DNA from: Janthinobacterium sp. SUN073
Lineage (GTDB): Bacteria; Pseudomonadota; Gammaproteobacteria; Burkholderiales; Burkholderiaceae_D
Assembly: GCF_030397665.1 (NCBI RefSeq)
Contig: NZ_JAPUBT010000001.1
Coordinates: 679,926 to 743,925 of the forward strand
Direction: 5' to 3'
DNA length: 64,000 bases
The position numbers and the translations under genes are program-made. Below the pieces are notes generated by a model. That model was given only the letters and a program-made list of their open reading frames with translations. It did no database searches and was not told the DNA's origin. Shown here one piece after another: positions 42,426 to 50,895 of the stretch. Positions within the stretch are counted from its first letter, which is position 1. Every line of letters begins with the position of its first letter.

Positions 42426-43067
42426 TTAAGCTTTGCGGGTTTGATTTTCTTGCACGAAGGCGCTACTTCCGACAACAGCATTGCCACGACTAGCGTCACG
42501 CAATGCTTGGAACGCAAGCGCATCTTCTGCCTGGAACAAAGCAGCATACGCCTGCTGTCTGTCACCCGGACTGTTGCCAAGATCAAGATAAAGCGGATGC
42601 GGCTCAATCAACGGATCGATTCGCCCTTCAGCATTGCAACGGTAGCTGGACCACTTGTAATTGCCCGGATACCGCACCATGCCGGCGCGAACCGGATTGA
42701 GTTCTATATAGCGCTGGCAAACCAGCAGATAAGTCGCATCCTGTACCACACAGGATTTGTAGCGCCCATCCCACAAGGGGCCGGTACGATGACGGCGCCA
42801 GTTGATGTAATGCGCATATTCCTGTCCCAACGACTTCATCAACTGAGAAACGGCCTCGACTTTCGCCGCAGACAGCAGCAAATGCACATGATTCGTCATC
42901 AGCACATAGGCATGCAGCGCGCAGCCTTGCGTACGCGAGTGTCGTTGTAATTGTTGCAGATACCAGAGAAAATCGGCGGGTTCAAAGAAGCAGATTTGCC
43001 TGTCCGCCCCACGTTGCACCACATGCAATGGCATGCCAGGCATAAACAAACGCGGGACGCGTGCCAT
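42426..43067 (-). CDS. REP-associated tyrosine transposase (RAYT)
   Basis: A 213-residue single-stranded-DNA transposase of the IS200-like Y1 family. The HUH metal motif is TNHVHLLL (His60, His62). The catalytic tyrosine is Tyr84 or Tyr87 in SLGQEYAHYINWRRH, followed by the RAYT-typical RTGPLWDGRYKS and YIELNPVRAGMV. Such enzymes are domesticated, single-copy and move or multiply REP palindromes rather than themselves. A palindrome of the GGGGTC family lies 3 nt beyond its stop. The gene sits 69 nt downstream of greB on the same strand. No inverted-repeat IS ends or target duplication are visible. Confidence 0.9.
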   Translation of the reverse strand: MARVPRLFMPGMPLHVVQRGADRQICFFEPADFLWYLQQLQRHSRTQGCALHAYVLMTNHVHLLLSAAKVEAVSQLMKSLGQEYAHYINWRRHRTGPLWDGRYKSCVVQDATYLLVCQRYIELNPVRAGMVRYPGNYKWSSYRCNAEGRIDPLIEPHPLYLDLGNSPGDRQQAYAALFQAEDALAFQALRDASRGNAVVGSSAFVQENQTRKA

Positions 43068-43136
43068 GGTCGCTCTCCTGCCAAGGAAAGTCCCAGCGTG
43101 ACAGGCTTGCCAAGACTAACCCTGCGTCACCGCAAA

Positions 43137-43703
43137 CTACCCCTCCCCCGGCGCCGGATACGTCACTTCCAGCAACTCCAGCTCCTGTTCGCCCTGCGGC
43201 GTGTTGAGGGTGATGAGGTCGCCCTCGCGCGCCTTGGTGATGGTGCGGGCCATGGGCGAGACCCAGCTGATCTTGCCGTTCAGGGGGTCGAATTCATCGA
43301 TGCCGACGATGGTGATGGTGTGCGTTTCGCCGTCGCTGGTGCGGTAGCTTACCGTGGCGCCGAAAAATACCTGGTCGTTGCCATGGTGCACGCTGGGGTC
43401 GACGATGGCGGCCAGGTCCATGCGCTTGGTGAGGAAGCGGATGCGGCGGTCGATTTCGCGCAGCCGGCGCTTGCCGTAGATATAGTCGCCATTTTCCGAG
43501 CGGTCGCCATTCGACGCCGCCCAATGGACGATGCGCACCACTTCCGGACGGTCGACGTCGATCAGCTGCAGCAGCTCTTCCTTGATGCGCTGGTAGCCGG
43601 CCGGCGTGATGTAGTTCTTCGCGCCGGCGGGAATGGCCAGCGCCAGCGCGGCCGCTTCTTCATCGTCGTCGTTGTCGGATTCTTTTACAAAGGCTTTATT
43701 CAT
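43137..43703 (-). CDS. greB: Transcription elongation factor GreB
   Basis: A 188-residue GreA/GreB factor that stimulates transcript cleavage in backtracked RNA polymerase. An acidic N-terminal extension (SDNDDDEEAAALALAI) precedes the coiled coil, starting KNYITPAGYQRIKEELLQL, whose tip region is SNGDRSENGDYIYGKRRLRE. The FKBP-like C-terminal domain follows (VFFGATVSYRTSDGETHTIT, GKISWVSPMARTITKAREGD). YIYGKRRLREIDRRIRFL points to GreB over GreA. The start at MNKAFVKE was chosen; upstream in-frame residues are not conserved. Confidence 0.93.
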   Translation of the reverse strand: MNKAFVKESDNDDDEEAAALALAIPAGAKNYITPAGYQRIKEELLQLIDVDRPEVVRIVHWAASNGDRSENGDYIYGKRRLREIDRRIRFLTKRMDLAAIVDPSVHHGNDQVFFGATVSYRTSDGETHTITIVGIDEFDPLNGKISWVSPMARTITKAREGDLITLNTPQGEQELELLEVTYPAPGEG

Positions 43704-43818
43704 CCGCCTATTGTAGCCCCGCCAGCGAGCCGCAGGCACACGGGATGCGGGGGCAAACGGGCTTTTTTGACGTATCATCGTGGCAATCGCGGCAAACCGG
43801 CGCCGCACACGGAGACGG

Positions 43819-44406
43819 ATGAAAAAATTCTACAGAGTCAGGCGCTGGCTGTTTGCGCCGCTGGTCTACCTGGCCGCCATCTGCCTGCTGATCGAGGAAT
43901 GGCTGTGGGCGACGGGCGCGCGCATCATGCAGGTGGTGGCGCAATTTCCGCCCCTGCATGCGCTCGAAACGTGGATCAAGCGCCTGCCGCCGTACTGGGC
44001 GCTGGCCATCTTCGTGCTACCGGCCGTGCTGCTGTTTCCCGTCAAACTGCTGGCCCTGCTGGCGATCGCGCGCGGCCATGCATTTTCCGGCATCGGCGTG
44101 ATCGTCATCGCCAAGCTGGGCGGCGCGGCCGCCGTCGCGCGCCTGTACAAGCTGACGCGCCCTACCCTGCTCAGTTTGCCGTGGTTTGCGCGCTGGCACG
44201 GTTTATTTATGGAAACCAAGGACCGCTGGATCGCCCGCCTGCGCGCCACGCGTCCATGGCGACGGGTCAGCCGCCTGTCGGCCGCGCTGGGCCGCGCCCG
44301 CCGCGCCTGGTGGCAGCGCTTGCGCAAGGGCACGCCAGGGCGCCATAATTCGCGCCCAGCCAGAGTGCTGCGCCGCTTCGCCGCTTTTTGGCGCGCCCGC
44401 CGCTGA
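43819..44406 (+). CDS. Conserved membrane protein of unknown function
   Basis: A 195-residue protein with three hydrophobic segments (WLFAPLVYLAAICLLIEEWL, YWALAIFVLPAVLLFPVKLL, GHAFSGIGVIVIAKLGGAAA) in its first 115 residues. A strongly basic, Arg/Trp-rich cytoplasmic tail of about 75 residues follows (RPWRRVSRLSAALGRARRAW). GGAG at 43811-43814 precedes the ATG. The stop overlaps an in-frame upstream ATG of the next kinase gene, so the two may be co-translated. I recognise no characterised family. The basic tail could contact lipids or nucleic acid. Confidence 0.75.
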   Translation: MKKFYRVRRWLFAPLVYLAAICLLIEEWLWATGARIMQVVAQFPPLHALETWIKRLPPYWALAIFVLPAVLLFPVKLLALLAIARGHAFSGIGVIVIAKLGGAAAVARLYKLTRPTLLSLPWFARWHGLFMETKDRWIARLRATRPWRRVSRLSAALGRARRAWWQRLRKGTPGRHNSRPARVLRRFAAFWRARR

Positions 44407-44423
44407 TGAAGAAAGGCCATCCC

Positions 44424-45926
44424 ATGCACGATACTCCCCGGCTCGCCCCCGCCCTGCGCGCGGCGGCGCGGGAAATCTACCTGTACGACGCGGTCAGCTT
44501 GCAATTGCTGGACGCCAACGATACCGCCTGCGACAACTTGCAGTATGCGCGCAAGCAATTGCTGGCGATGACGCCCTTCACCCTGGCGCCACAGCTCGAC
44601 GCGCAGCAGCTGGCCGCCGTGCTGGCCCCTCTGGACGACAGCATCGGCGCGCAAGCGCTGCTGCACGTGCAGCAGCGCCGCCGCGATGGCAGCCTGTATT
44701 CGCTCAGCCTGCACCTGTCGCGCGCCCGCCGCCAGGGCCGCACCCTGCTGCTGGCCGAGGGCGAAGACTTGCGCACGCCGCAGGCGACGGCCGCCGCCCT
44801 GGCGCAGGTCCAGTCGCGCTTCAACGCCATCGTCTCGAATACGCCGGGCCTGGTGTACCAGTTCTGCCTGCACGCGGATGGGCGCGCCGCCTTCCCCTAC
44901 CTGAGCGATGGCTGCCAGGCCTTGCTGGGCCTGGAGCCGGCACAGCTGCACGCGTGCCCGGAACTGTTCTACCAGCTGATCCTGGCCGACGACCGCGCCT
45001 CGTATCTGGAATCGATGCAGGCGTCAAAAAACGCCTTGTGGAGCTGGAACTGGGAAGGCCGCATCTGGATCGATGCCTGGAAGGATGTCAAATGGATCAA
45101 CCTGCGCTCCACGCCGCGCGCGCTGGCCGACGGCACGGTGCAGTGGGAAGGCATCATGACGAATATCACGGAAAGCCGGCTGGAACAGATCGAAGTGCGC
45201 CAGTCGCGCGCCCGCCTGGCCGAGCTGACGGCGCATATCGACAAGGTCAAGGAACATGAACGCACGCGCCTGGCGCGCGAACTGCACGATGACCTGGGCG
45301 GCAATTTGACGGCGATCAAGATGGCGCTGGCCATGCTGGCGCGCCGCCTGCCGCCGGACGATACGCTGCTGCAGGAAAAGGCCGATTATGTCGATGACCT
45401 GGTCGACCGCAGCATCGACGCCGTGCACCGTATTTCGCTGGACTTGCGCCCTTCCATGCTGGACCTGGGCCTGGTTGCCGCGCTGGACTGGCAGGTGAAG
45501 GAATTCGCGCGCCAGGCGGGCATCGAATGCCAGTTCATGTCGAACCGCCAGCATATCGAACTGGAGCTGGACCTGGCGACCAGCCTGTTCCGTATCGCCC
45601 AGGAGGCGCTGACGAATATCGCCAAGCATGCGCAGGCCAGCAAGGTCAGCGTGCGCCTGGCCCGGCAGCGCCAGCATATCAGCCTGTCGATCGCCGACAA
45701 TGGCGTCGGCATGCGCCTGTCCGACCGCGCCAAGCCGCAGTCGTTCGGCATCCGCGGCATGGCCGAACGCGCCGCCGCACTGGGCGGCACCCTGAGCCTG
45801 GTGGACGGGCCCGATGGCGGCACCCTCCTGAGCATAAAAATCCGGCTGACCACGCCGCGAGAGGCGATAATAGCGGCTGCAGCCAGTGCGCCCGCGCACA
45901 GCGGGCCGCCGCCAGAAGCGGCCTAG
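44424..45926 (+). CDS. PAS-domain sensor histidine kinase, NarL/UhpB type
   Basis: A 500-residue cytoplasmic kinase with no clear membrane segment. Two PAS-like regions precede the kinase (about residues 10-110, LYDAVSLQLLDANDTACDNL; and 130-265, NAIVSNTPGLVYQFCLHADG with WEGIMTNITESR). The HisKA_3 helix has His288 in ARELHDDLGGNLTAIKMALA. HATPase motifs are complete: FRIAQEALTNIAKHAQASKV, SIADNGVGM, FGIRGMAERAAALGGTLSLV. ATG 44424 is preferred because AAAGG lies 7 nt upstream; ATG 44406 is an alternative. A LuxR-type regulator follows after 30 nt. Confidence 0.92.
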   Translation: MHDTPRLAPALRAAAREIYLYDAVSLQLLDANDTACDNLQYARKQLLAMTPFTLAPQLDAQQLAAVLAPLDDSIGAQALLHVQQRRRDGSLYSLSLHLSRARRQGRTLLLAEGEDLRTPQATAAALAQVQSRFNAIVSNTPGLVYQFCLHADGRAAFPYLSDGCQALLGLEPAQLHACPELFYQLILADDRASYLESMQASKNALWSWNWEGRIWIDAWKDVKWINLRSTPRALADGTVQWEGIMTNITESRLEQIEVRQSRARLAELTAHIDKVKEHERTRLARELHDDLGGNLTAIKMALAMLARRLPPDDTLLQEKADYVDDLVDRSIDAVHRISLDLRPSMLDLGLVAALDWQVKEFARQAGIECQFMSNRQHIELELDLATSLFRIAQEALTNIAKHAQASKVSVRLARQRQHISLSIADNGVGMRLSDRAKPQSFGIRGMAERAAALGGTLSLVDGPDGGTLLSIKIRLTTPREAIIAAAASAPAHSGPPPEAA

Positions 45927-45956
45927 TGGGTGAATTAGATAGGAAACAACGCAGTC

Positions 45957-46604
45957 ATGAAAGAAAAAGCCACCATCCGGGTATTCATCGCCGACGATCA
46001 TGCGATCGTGCGCGAAGGCTTGAAGCAAATCCTCGCCGACACGAAGGACATCATCGTGGCCGGCGAAGCTGAAAATGGCCACGACGCCATCAAACTGTTC
46101 CGCGGCTCGAAATGCCAGGTGTTGCTGCTCGACATCTCCCTGCCCGACCGCAGCGGCATCGAGGTACTCAAACAGATCAAGAAGGAAAAGCCGGAACTGG
46201 CCGTGCTGATGCTCTCCATGCACCGCGAGGACCAGTACGCCATCCGTTCGCTCAAGGCGGGCGCGGCTGGTTACCTGACGAAACAGAGCGCGCCGCGCGA
46301 ACTGGTCACGGCCATCCGCCAGGTGGCGCAAGGCTTGAAATACATCAGTGCCTCGCTGGCGCAGGAACTGGCCAACACGGTGGGCGAAGACCACGAAACG
46401 GCCTTGCACGACACGCTCTCGGACCGCGAATACCAGACCCTGGTGATGATCGCCTCGGGCAAGGCGGTGGGCGCCATTGCCGAAGAGCTCAAATTGTCCG
46501 TGAAAACCGTCAGCGAGTACCGCGCCCGTTTGCTGGTCAAGATGAAACTCAAGAACAGCGCCGAACTGACGCATTACGCCATCCGCAACCAGCTGGTGGA
46601 TTGA
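45957..46604 (+). CDS. LuxR/NarL-type response regulator
   Basis: A 215-residue regulator paired with the upstream kinase. The receiver has FIADDHAIVREGLKQIL, the phospho-acceptor Asp59 in VLLLDISLPDRSG, and the conserved Lys near GYLTKQSAPRELV. The C-terminal DNA-binding domain has LSDREYQTLVMIASGKAVGA and KLSVKTVSEYRARLLVKMKL. The start is ATG 45957 after GATAGGAAACAACGCAGTC. Its targets are unknown; the genes downstream are a diguanylate cyclase and flagellin. Confidence 0.94.
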   Translation: MKEKATIRVFIADDHAIVREGLKQILADTKDIIVAGEAENGHDAIKLFRGSKCQVLLLDISLPDRSGIEVLKQIKKEKPELAVLMLSMHREDQYAIRSLKAGAAGYLTKQSAPRELVTAIRQVAQGLKYISASLAQELANTVGEDHETALHDTLSDREYQTLVMIASGKAVGAIAEELKLSVKTVSEYRARLLVKMKLKNSAELTHYAIRNQLVD

Positions 46605-46733
46605 CGGCAAAGCGGCATGCCCGCTGGCATCGGACGAATTGACAGGACTTCTCCTTGCTTCTCGCACAATAAGTTCTTTGCCAACTCGCCTATCATGGGG
46701 ATAATGAGAAATATCTGAAAAGGCTGTGCCTAC

Positions 46734-48377
46734 ATGTCCAGTAAATTGCCATCTTCACCAGCAAGCGCTCCCGCTGGCGCCACGCATACCGCCGCCGCCG
46801 CGGCGATGAACCCGGCCGATATCGCGCGCGAAGCGTTTCGCCGCCTGGCCACGCGCCGCATCGCCCCCACGCCCAGCGCCTACCGCGATATCTACAATGA
46901 AATCGCCGGCATCAGCGAACCGGCCGATACGCCTGCCACCCCGGCTGCCGTGCTGGCCGCCAGCGCTCCCACGGAGAGCGGCGCGGAAAACGTCCTGACG
47001 CAGTTCGCTGCCAAGATGAGCGAATCGGCGGGCGAACTGGGTGACTTTGGCCGCCGTTTCCAGCGGGCACTGAAAGCGCGCGACTGGGACAGCTATGCGC
47101 GCACCCTGGCGCAGCTGGCGGAAAAACAGGTCAAGAAGGGTGGCGGCATCGAATTGCCGCCCCTGCCGGACGGTGAACAGACGCGCACCCTGCGTGAATT
47201 GCTCAGCCGTACCCTGGGCTTTGCCGTCGCCACCTTGCTGACGGGCACGCCCGCGCTGGTGGAAGAAGCCGAATCGCTGGGCGCGGCCATCAAGCTGGCG
47301 CACACGGAAGAGGCGCTGAACGACGCGGCGCTGCGCCTGAAGCAGCTGTGCTACCAGATCGAACTCAAAAGCGGCGATACGGCCGAGCAGCAGGAATTGC
47401 TGCTGCGCCTGTTCAAATTGCTGCTGGACAACGTCAGCCAATTGCTCGACGACGACAGCTGGCTGCGCGGCCAGGTCGATGCCGTGCAAAACCTGATCGC
47501 CGGCCCGCTCGACCAGCGCGCGCTGGAAGACGCCACGCGCAGCCTGAAGGAAGTCATCTACAAGCAAAGCCAGCTCAAGCACAGCTTGTCCGACGTCAAG
47601 CTGACGGTCAAGAACATGATGATGACCTTCATCGACCGTCTGGGGCAAGTGGCGGCCAGCACGGGCGACTTCCATGAAAAGATCGGCGGCTATTCGGAAA
47701 AGATCAGCCAGGCGGAAAATATCAGCGAATTGAACAGCGTTCTCGACGAAGTCTTGCGAGAAACGCGCATGGTGCAGAACGAAGCCCTGCGCGCACGCGA
47801 CAAGATGGTGCTGGCGCGCCAGGAAGTGCAGGATGCGGAACAGCGCATCCACACCCTGGAAGCGAAGCTGCAGCATATGAGCGAACTGGTGCGGGAAGAC
47901 CAGCTGACAGGCAGCCTGAACCGCCGTGGCCTGGACGATGTGTTCGAGCGCGAGACGGCCCGCTCCGACCGGCGCGGCACGCCGCTGTGCATCGCCATGC
48001 TGGACCTGGACGATTTCAAGCGCCTGAACGACACCTACGGTCACCTGGCCGGCGATGCCGCGTTGAAACACTTGGTCAAGATCGTCAAGGAAACCCTGCG
48101 CTCGATGGACGTCATCGCCCGCTTCGGCGGCGAGGAATTCCTCATCCTGCTGCCGGAAACCACGGTCGAGGCAGCTTCGTCGACGATGACGCGCTTGCAG
48201 CGCGAGCTGACCCGGCATTTCTTCCTGCACGATAACGAGAAAGTCTTGATCACCTTTTCCGCCGGCGTGGCCCTGCGCCTGCCCAACGAAGACCAGGCCG
48301 AGCTGGTCAAGCGCGCCGACCGCGCCATGTACCAGGCCAAGCAGACGGGCAAGAACCGCGTGGTGGTGGCGGAATAG
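46734..48377 (+). CDS. GGDEF diguanylate cyclase with long helical sensor region
   Basis: A 547-residue cytoplasmic diguanylate cyclase. The N-terminal 360 residues are helical and polar with no membrane segment and include LTVKNMMMTFIDRLGQVAAS and a coiled coil around ARQEVQDAEQRIHTLEAKLQ. This arrangement is known in several betaproteobacterial cyclases. The GGDEF domain starts at DQLTGSLNRRGLDDVFERE; the active site is GGEEF (465-469) with RSMD five residues upstream as the inhibitory site. A strong terminator follows. It lies between a two-component pair and flagellin and is therefore a candidate for motility control. Confidence 0.92.
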   Translation: MSSKLPSSPASAPAGATHTAAAAAMNPADIAREAFRRLATRRIAPTPSAYRDIYNEIAGISEPADTPATPAAVLAASAPTESGAENVLTQFAAKMSESAGELGDFGRRFQRALKARDWDSYARTLAQLAEKQVKKGGGIELPPLPDGEQTRTLRELLSRTLGFAVATLLTGTPALVEEAESLGAAIKLAHTEEALNDAALRLKQLCYQIELKSGDTAEQQELLLRLFKLLLDNVSQLLDDDSWLRGQVDAVQNLIAGPLDQRALEDATRSLKEVIYKQSQLKHSLSDVKLTVKNMMMTFIDRLGQVAASTGDFHEKIGGYSEKISQAENISELNSVLDEVLRETRMVQNEALRARDKMVLARQEVQDAEQRIHTLEAKLQHMSELVREDQLTGSLNRRGLDDVFERETARSDRRGTPLCIAMLDLDDFKRLNDTYGHLAGDAALKHLVKIVKETLRSMDVIARFGGEEFLILLPETTVEAASSTMTRLQRELTRHFFLHDNEKVLITFSAGVALRLPNEDQAELVKRADRAMYQAKQTGKNRVVVAE

Positions 48378-48396
48378 CTACGGCCCACTGCACGCC

Positions 48397-48431
48397 ATGC
48401 CGTCCCGCCACCCGGCCGGACGGCATTTTTT
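48397..48431 (+). terminator. Intrinsic terminator after the cyclase gene
   Basis: ATGCCGTCC (48397-48405) pairs with GGACGGCAT (48418-48426), loop of 12 nt, followed by T6. It isolates the flagellin gene from upstream transcription. Confidence 0.92.
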
Positions 48432-48573
48432 ATATCAAAACAACAATAATCACTACCCTTCCTGCGCTTCGCCGGCATGCACGCGATATGAAAATAAAAC
48501 TATTTTTACCCTCAAGTTTCCTTAAATCATGCCGTCTAGCGCGCGGCCAGCCGCAAACTGAAGGGCTGAAAAT

Positions 48574-48600
48574 TAAAATTTAAAGCGCTTTTCGCCATAA
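48574..48600 (+). promoter_or_regulatory. Putative sigma-28 (FliA) promoter of fliC
   Basis: TAAAATTT and GCCATAA stand 12 nt apart, 118 nt before fliC. This resembles TAAAGTTT-N11-GCCGATAA with one base missing from the -10. It is weaker than the one upstream of fliD. Confidence 0.5.
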
Positions 48601-48717
48601 ATTTTCCTGCAGAGCAACCGTTACCCTAAATAACAGCGGCTTGATTGTCCCGGAACAGCGGGGCAGGCCAAAGTGACTAGCACATAGCGCAATGTAGTAC
48701 CTGTCTGGAGAAACATC

Positions 48718-50208
48718 ATGGCTGCAGTAATTAATACCAACATCTCGTCCCTGAATTCGCAACGTAACCTGTCGACCTCGCAGTCGGCCCTGAGCACCTC
48801 GCTGCAACGCCTGTCCTCCGGCATGCGCATCAACAGCGCCAAGGATGACGCTGCTGGTCTGGCGATTTCCGACCGTATGACGTCGCAAATCCGCGGCATG
48901 ACCCAAGCGACCCGCAATGCCAACGACGGCGTTTCGCTGGCGCAAACGGCCGAAGGCGCGTTGTCCACCTCGGGCGACATCCTGCAACGTATCCGCGAAC
49001 TGGCCGTGCAATCGTCGAACTCGACCAACACCGCCAGCGACCGCCAAGCCTTGCAAACAGAGGTCGGCCAACTCGGTTCGGAACTGAACCGCGTCGCCCA
49101 AACCACCCAGTTCAACGGCCAGAATTTGCTTGACGGCAGCATGGGCACGGCCAACTTCCAGGTCGGCGCAAACGCCAACCAATTGATCTCGGCCAGCGGC
49201 GCCAACTTCCTGACCAACACCTATGGCGACAACCGCGTAGAAAACGATGCTGTAGCCGTTATCGCTACGACAAACGTGACTGCCGGTTCGGTCAAAGTGG
49301 ACGGTTCGCTGGGTAGCGCGACAATTACCACGGCGGCCACCGACACGGCGAAATCGATCGCCGCCAACGTCAACAAGGCAACGGCGAGCACCGGCGTCAC
49401 GGCATCGGCAAAAACCGATATGTCGCTCAAATTGGGTGCCTCGGAATCGTATTCGTTCACGATCGCCTCGGACAATACGGCAGCAAACGCCGTGACCGTC
49501 TCGTTCTCCATGGGCGGCGGCACCACGGCTAGCGATTATGCATCGGGCATCAATGCGATCAATGCCCAGACCTCCAAAACGGGTGTTACGGCACAGTATG
49601 ACGCCACGAATAGCGGCATCAAATTGACCAATGCCTCTGGTAATGACATCAGCCTCACCAATACCAAAGGTGGTGGCAACACAGTCTTCGCTACGGCGAC
49701 CTATAAAGTCGACACGCCAACAGTGAAAGACGCCCTGACGACCTCGTTCACGGGCTTGACGACAACCGCCACCAGCGCGGTAGCAAACGGCCGCATTACG
49801 TTCGACTCGGAAAAAAGCTACCAGGTCACGGACACCACGTCGGGCCTGCTGCCTGCAGGTACAGGTGGTACCAAGGGCGCATCCGTGTTGAAAGACGTGG
49901 CATCGCTGGATGTGACGACCTTCGACGGCGCACAACTGGCCCTGAAAATCGCCGACGCCGCCCTGGCTTCGGTGAACAGCCAACGCGCCCAGTACGGTGC
50001 TTTGCAATCGCGCTTCAGCTCGGCGATCTCCAACTTGCAATCGACCACGGAAAATCTGTCCGCATCGCGCAGCCGCATCGTCGATACCGACTTCGCTGCG
50101 GAAACGGCCAACATGACCCGCGGCCAGATCCTGCAACAAGCTGGTACGGCCATGCTGGCGCAAGCGAACTCGCTGCCAAACGGCGTCCTGAGCCTGCTGC
50201 GCGGCTAA
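48718..50208 (+). CDS. fliC: Flagellin
   Basis: A 496-residue filament subunit. The N-terminal D0/D1 region is typical ([60 protein letters not shown]) and so is the C-terminal region ([24 protein letters not shown] order, [40 protein letters not shown]). The central 200 residues are Thr/Ala/Ser-rich and variable, as expected for the exposed part. It is preceded by a sigma-28-like promoter and followed by a hairpin terminator, then flaG. Confidence 0.98.
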   Translation: MAAVINTNISSLNSQRNLSTSQSALSTSLQRLSSGMRINSAKDDAAGLAISDRMTSQIRGMTQATRNANDGVSLAQTAEGALSTSGDILQRIRELAVQSSNSTNTASDRQALQTEVGQLGSELNRVAQTTQFNGQNLLDGSMGTANFQVGANANQLISASGANFLTNTYGDNRVENDAVAVIATTNVTAGSVKVDGSLGSATITTAATDTAKSIAANVNKATASTGVTASAKTDMSLKLGASESYSFTIASDNTAANAVTVSFSMGGGTTASDYASGINAINAQTSKTGVTAQYDATNSGIKLTNASGNDISLTNTKGGGNTVFATATYKVDTPTVKDALTTSFTGLTTTATSAVANGRITFDSEKSYQVTDTTSGLLPAGTGGTKGASVLKDVASLDVTTFDGAQLALKIADAALASVNSQRAQYGALQSRFSSAISNLQSTTENLSASRSRIVDTDFAAETANMTRGQILQQAGTAMLAQANSLPNGVLSLLRG

Positions 50209-50243
50209 TCTCCGATTAGTCAGGCAACAGCGCAGGACTCTGA

Positions 50244-50277
50244 TTCCCCTGCCGGATTTTTTCGGCAGGGGAATTTT
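50244..50277 (+). terminator. Hairpin terminator/attenuator between fliC and flaG
   Basis: TTCCCCTGCCG (50244-50254) and CGGCAGGGGAA (50263-50273) form an 11-bp stem with an 8-nt T-rich loop, followed by TTTT. It ends 15 nt before flaG, so it probably limits read-through from the highly expressed fliC. Confidence 0.88.
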
Positions 50278-50292
50278 CACTAGGAGAGCACC

Positions 50293-50664
50293 ATGACTAT
50301 CGACACGATAGCGGCCGCCTCCGCGGCCAGGATAGACAAGAGTTATGTGTCTGCGGACACGTCGGCAGCGCGCCCGGCAGCGCCACGCACGGCCACGGAA
50401 AACGGCACGGTTGCACCACAGCAAGCCGACAAGGAACCGAGCCGGGAACAGTTGACCAAGGCGGTGTCGGCGCTGAACCAGTCGTCGCAAATGAAGACGC
50501 AAGGCATTGAATTTTCCATCGACGAAGACAGCCAGCGCACGGTGGTGAAGGTCATCGACCAGGAAACCAAGGAAGTACTGCGCCAGATACCCACCAAAGA
50601 AGCCCTGGAATTGGCCAAGACCTTTGACTCGGCCAAAGGCTCGCTGATCAGTCAAAGCGCATAA
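50293..50664 (+). CDS. flaG: FlaG family protein
   Basis: A 123-residue FlaG protein. The first 55 residues are variable and Ala/Thr-rich. The conserved domain is MKTQGIEFSIDEDSQRTVVK, VIDQETKEVLRQIPTKEALE and LAKTFD. FlaG affects filament length and stability in several bacteria. It lies between fliC and fliD, its usual neighbours. TAGGAGAGCACC precedes the ATG, and a terminator follows. Confidence 0.94.
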   Translation: MTIDTIAAASAARIDKSYVSADTSAARPAAPRTATENGTVAPQQADKEPSREQLTKAVSALNQSSQMKTQGIEFSIDEDSQRTVVKVIDQETKEVLRQIPTKEALELAKTFDSAKGSLISQSA

Positions 50665-50718
50665 TAATGGCGTTGCACACGGACGGACAGCATCGTGACA
50701 GCACGCATCGGCACGACC

Positions 50719-50758
50719 ACGGGGCACGATAGCCTGGCTATCCGGCCCTGTCTTTTTA
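50719..50758 (+). terminator. Intrinsic terminator after flaG
   Basis: A bulged two-part hairpin: ACGGGGC/GCCCTGT outside (one G-U pair) and GATAGC/GCTATC inside, followed by CTTTTTATT. Confidence 0.75.
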
Positions 50759-50835
50759 TTGCAAATACAGCAACACCCACCTTTCTCTCGCCCGCTTTTC
50801 CGCTCCCGCTGAAAACAGCGCGGTAAATCCCCCTC

Positions 50836-50862
50836 TCAAGTCTTGATTGATTCTGCCGATAA
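50836..50862 (+). promoter_or_regulatory. Sigma-28 (FliA) promoter of fliD
   Basis: TCAAGTCT, 11 nt, then GCCGATAA: a perfect -10 octamer and correct spacing against TAAAGTTT-N11-GCCGATAA. It lies 33 nt upstream of the fliD GTG, so the late flagellar genes fliD-fliS-fliT probably start here. Confidence 0.9.
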
Positions 50863-50895
50863 CAGCTTATATTAGCGTTTTCCTAGGAGCATTCA

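Larger units (their letters stand above)
48378..48717. other. Intergenic region before flagellin
   Basis: A 340-nt interval containing the terminator of the cyclase gene (48397-48431), an AT-rich stretch (48430-48520), the sigma-28-like promoter (48574-48600) and a leader of roughly 105-110 nt before fliC. No small gene is visible. Confidence 0.7.

Noticed and set aside
42426..43067. Complete insertion sequence around the Y1 transposase
   Set aside because: No IS ends, accessory TnpB gene or target duplication is visible. The RAYT-type C-terminal motifs and the adjacent REP palindrome favour a domesticated transposase.
46639..46670. TTGACA followed by CACAAT upstream of the second cyclase gene
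   Set aside because: The spacer is 20 nt, too long for a confident sigma-70 promoter.
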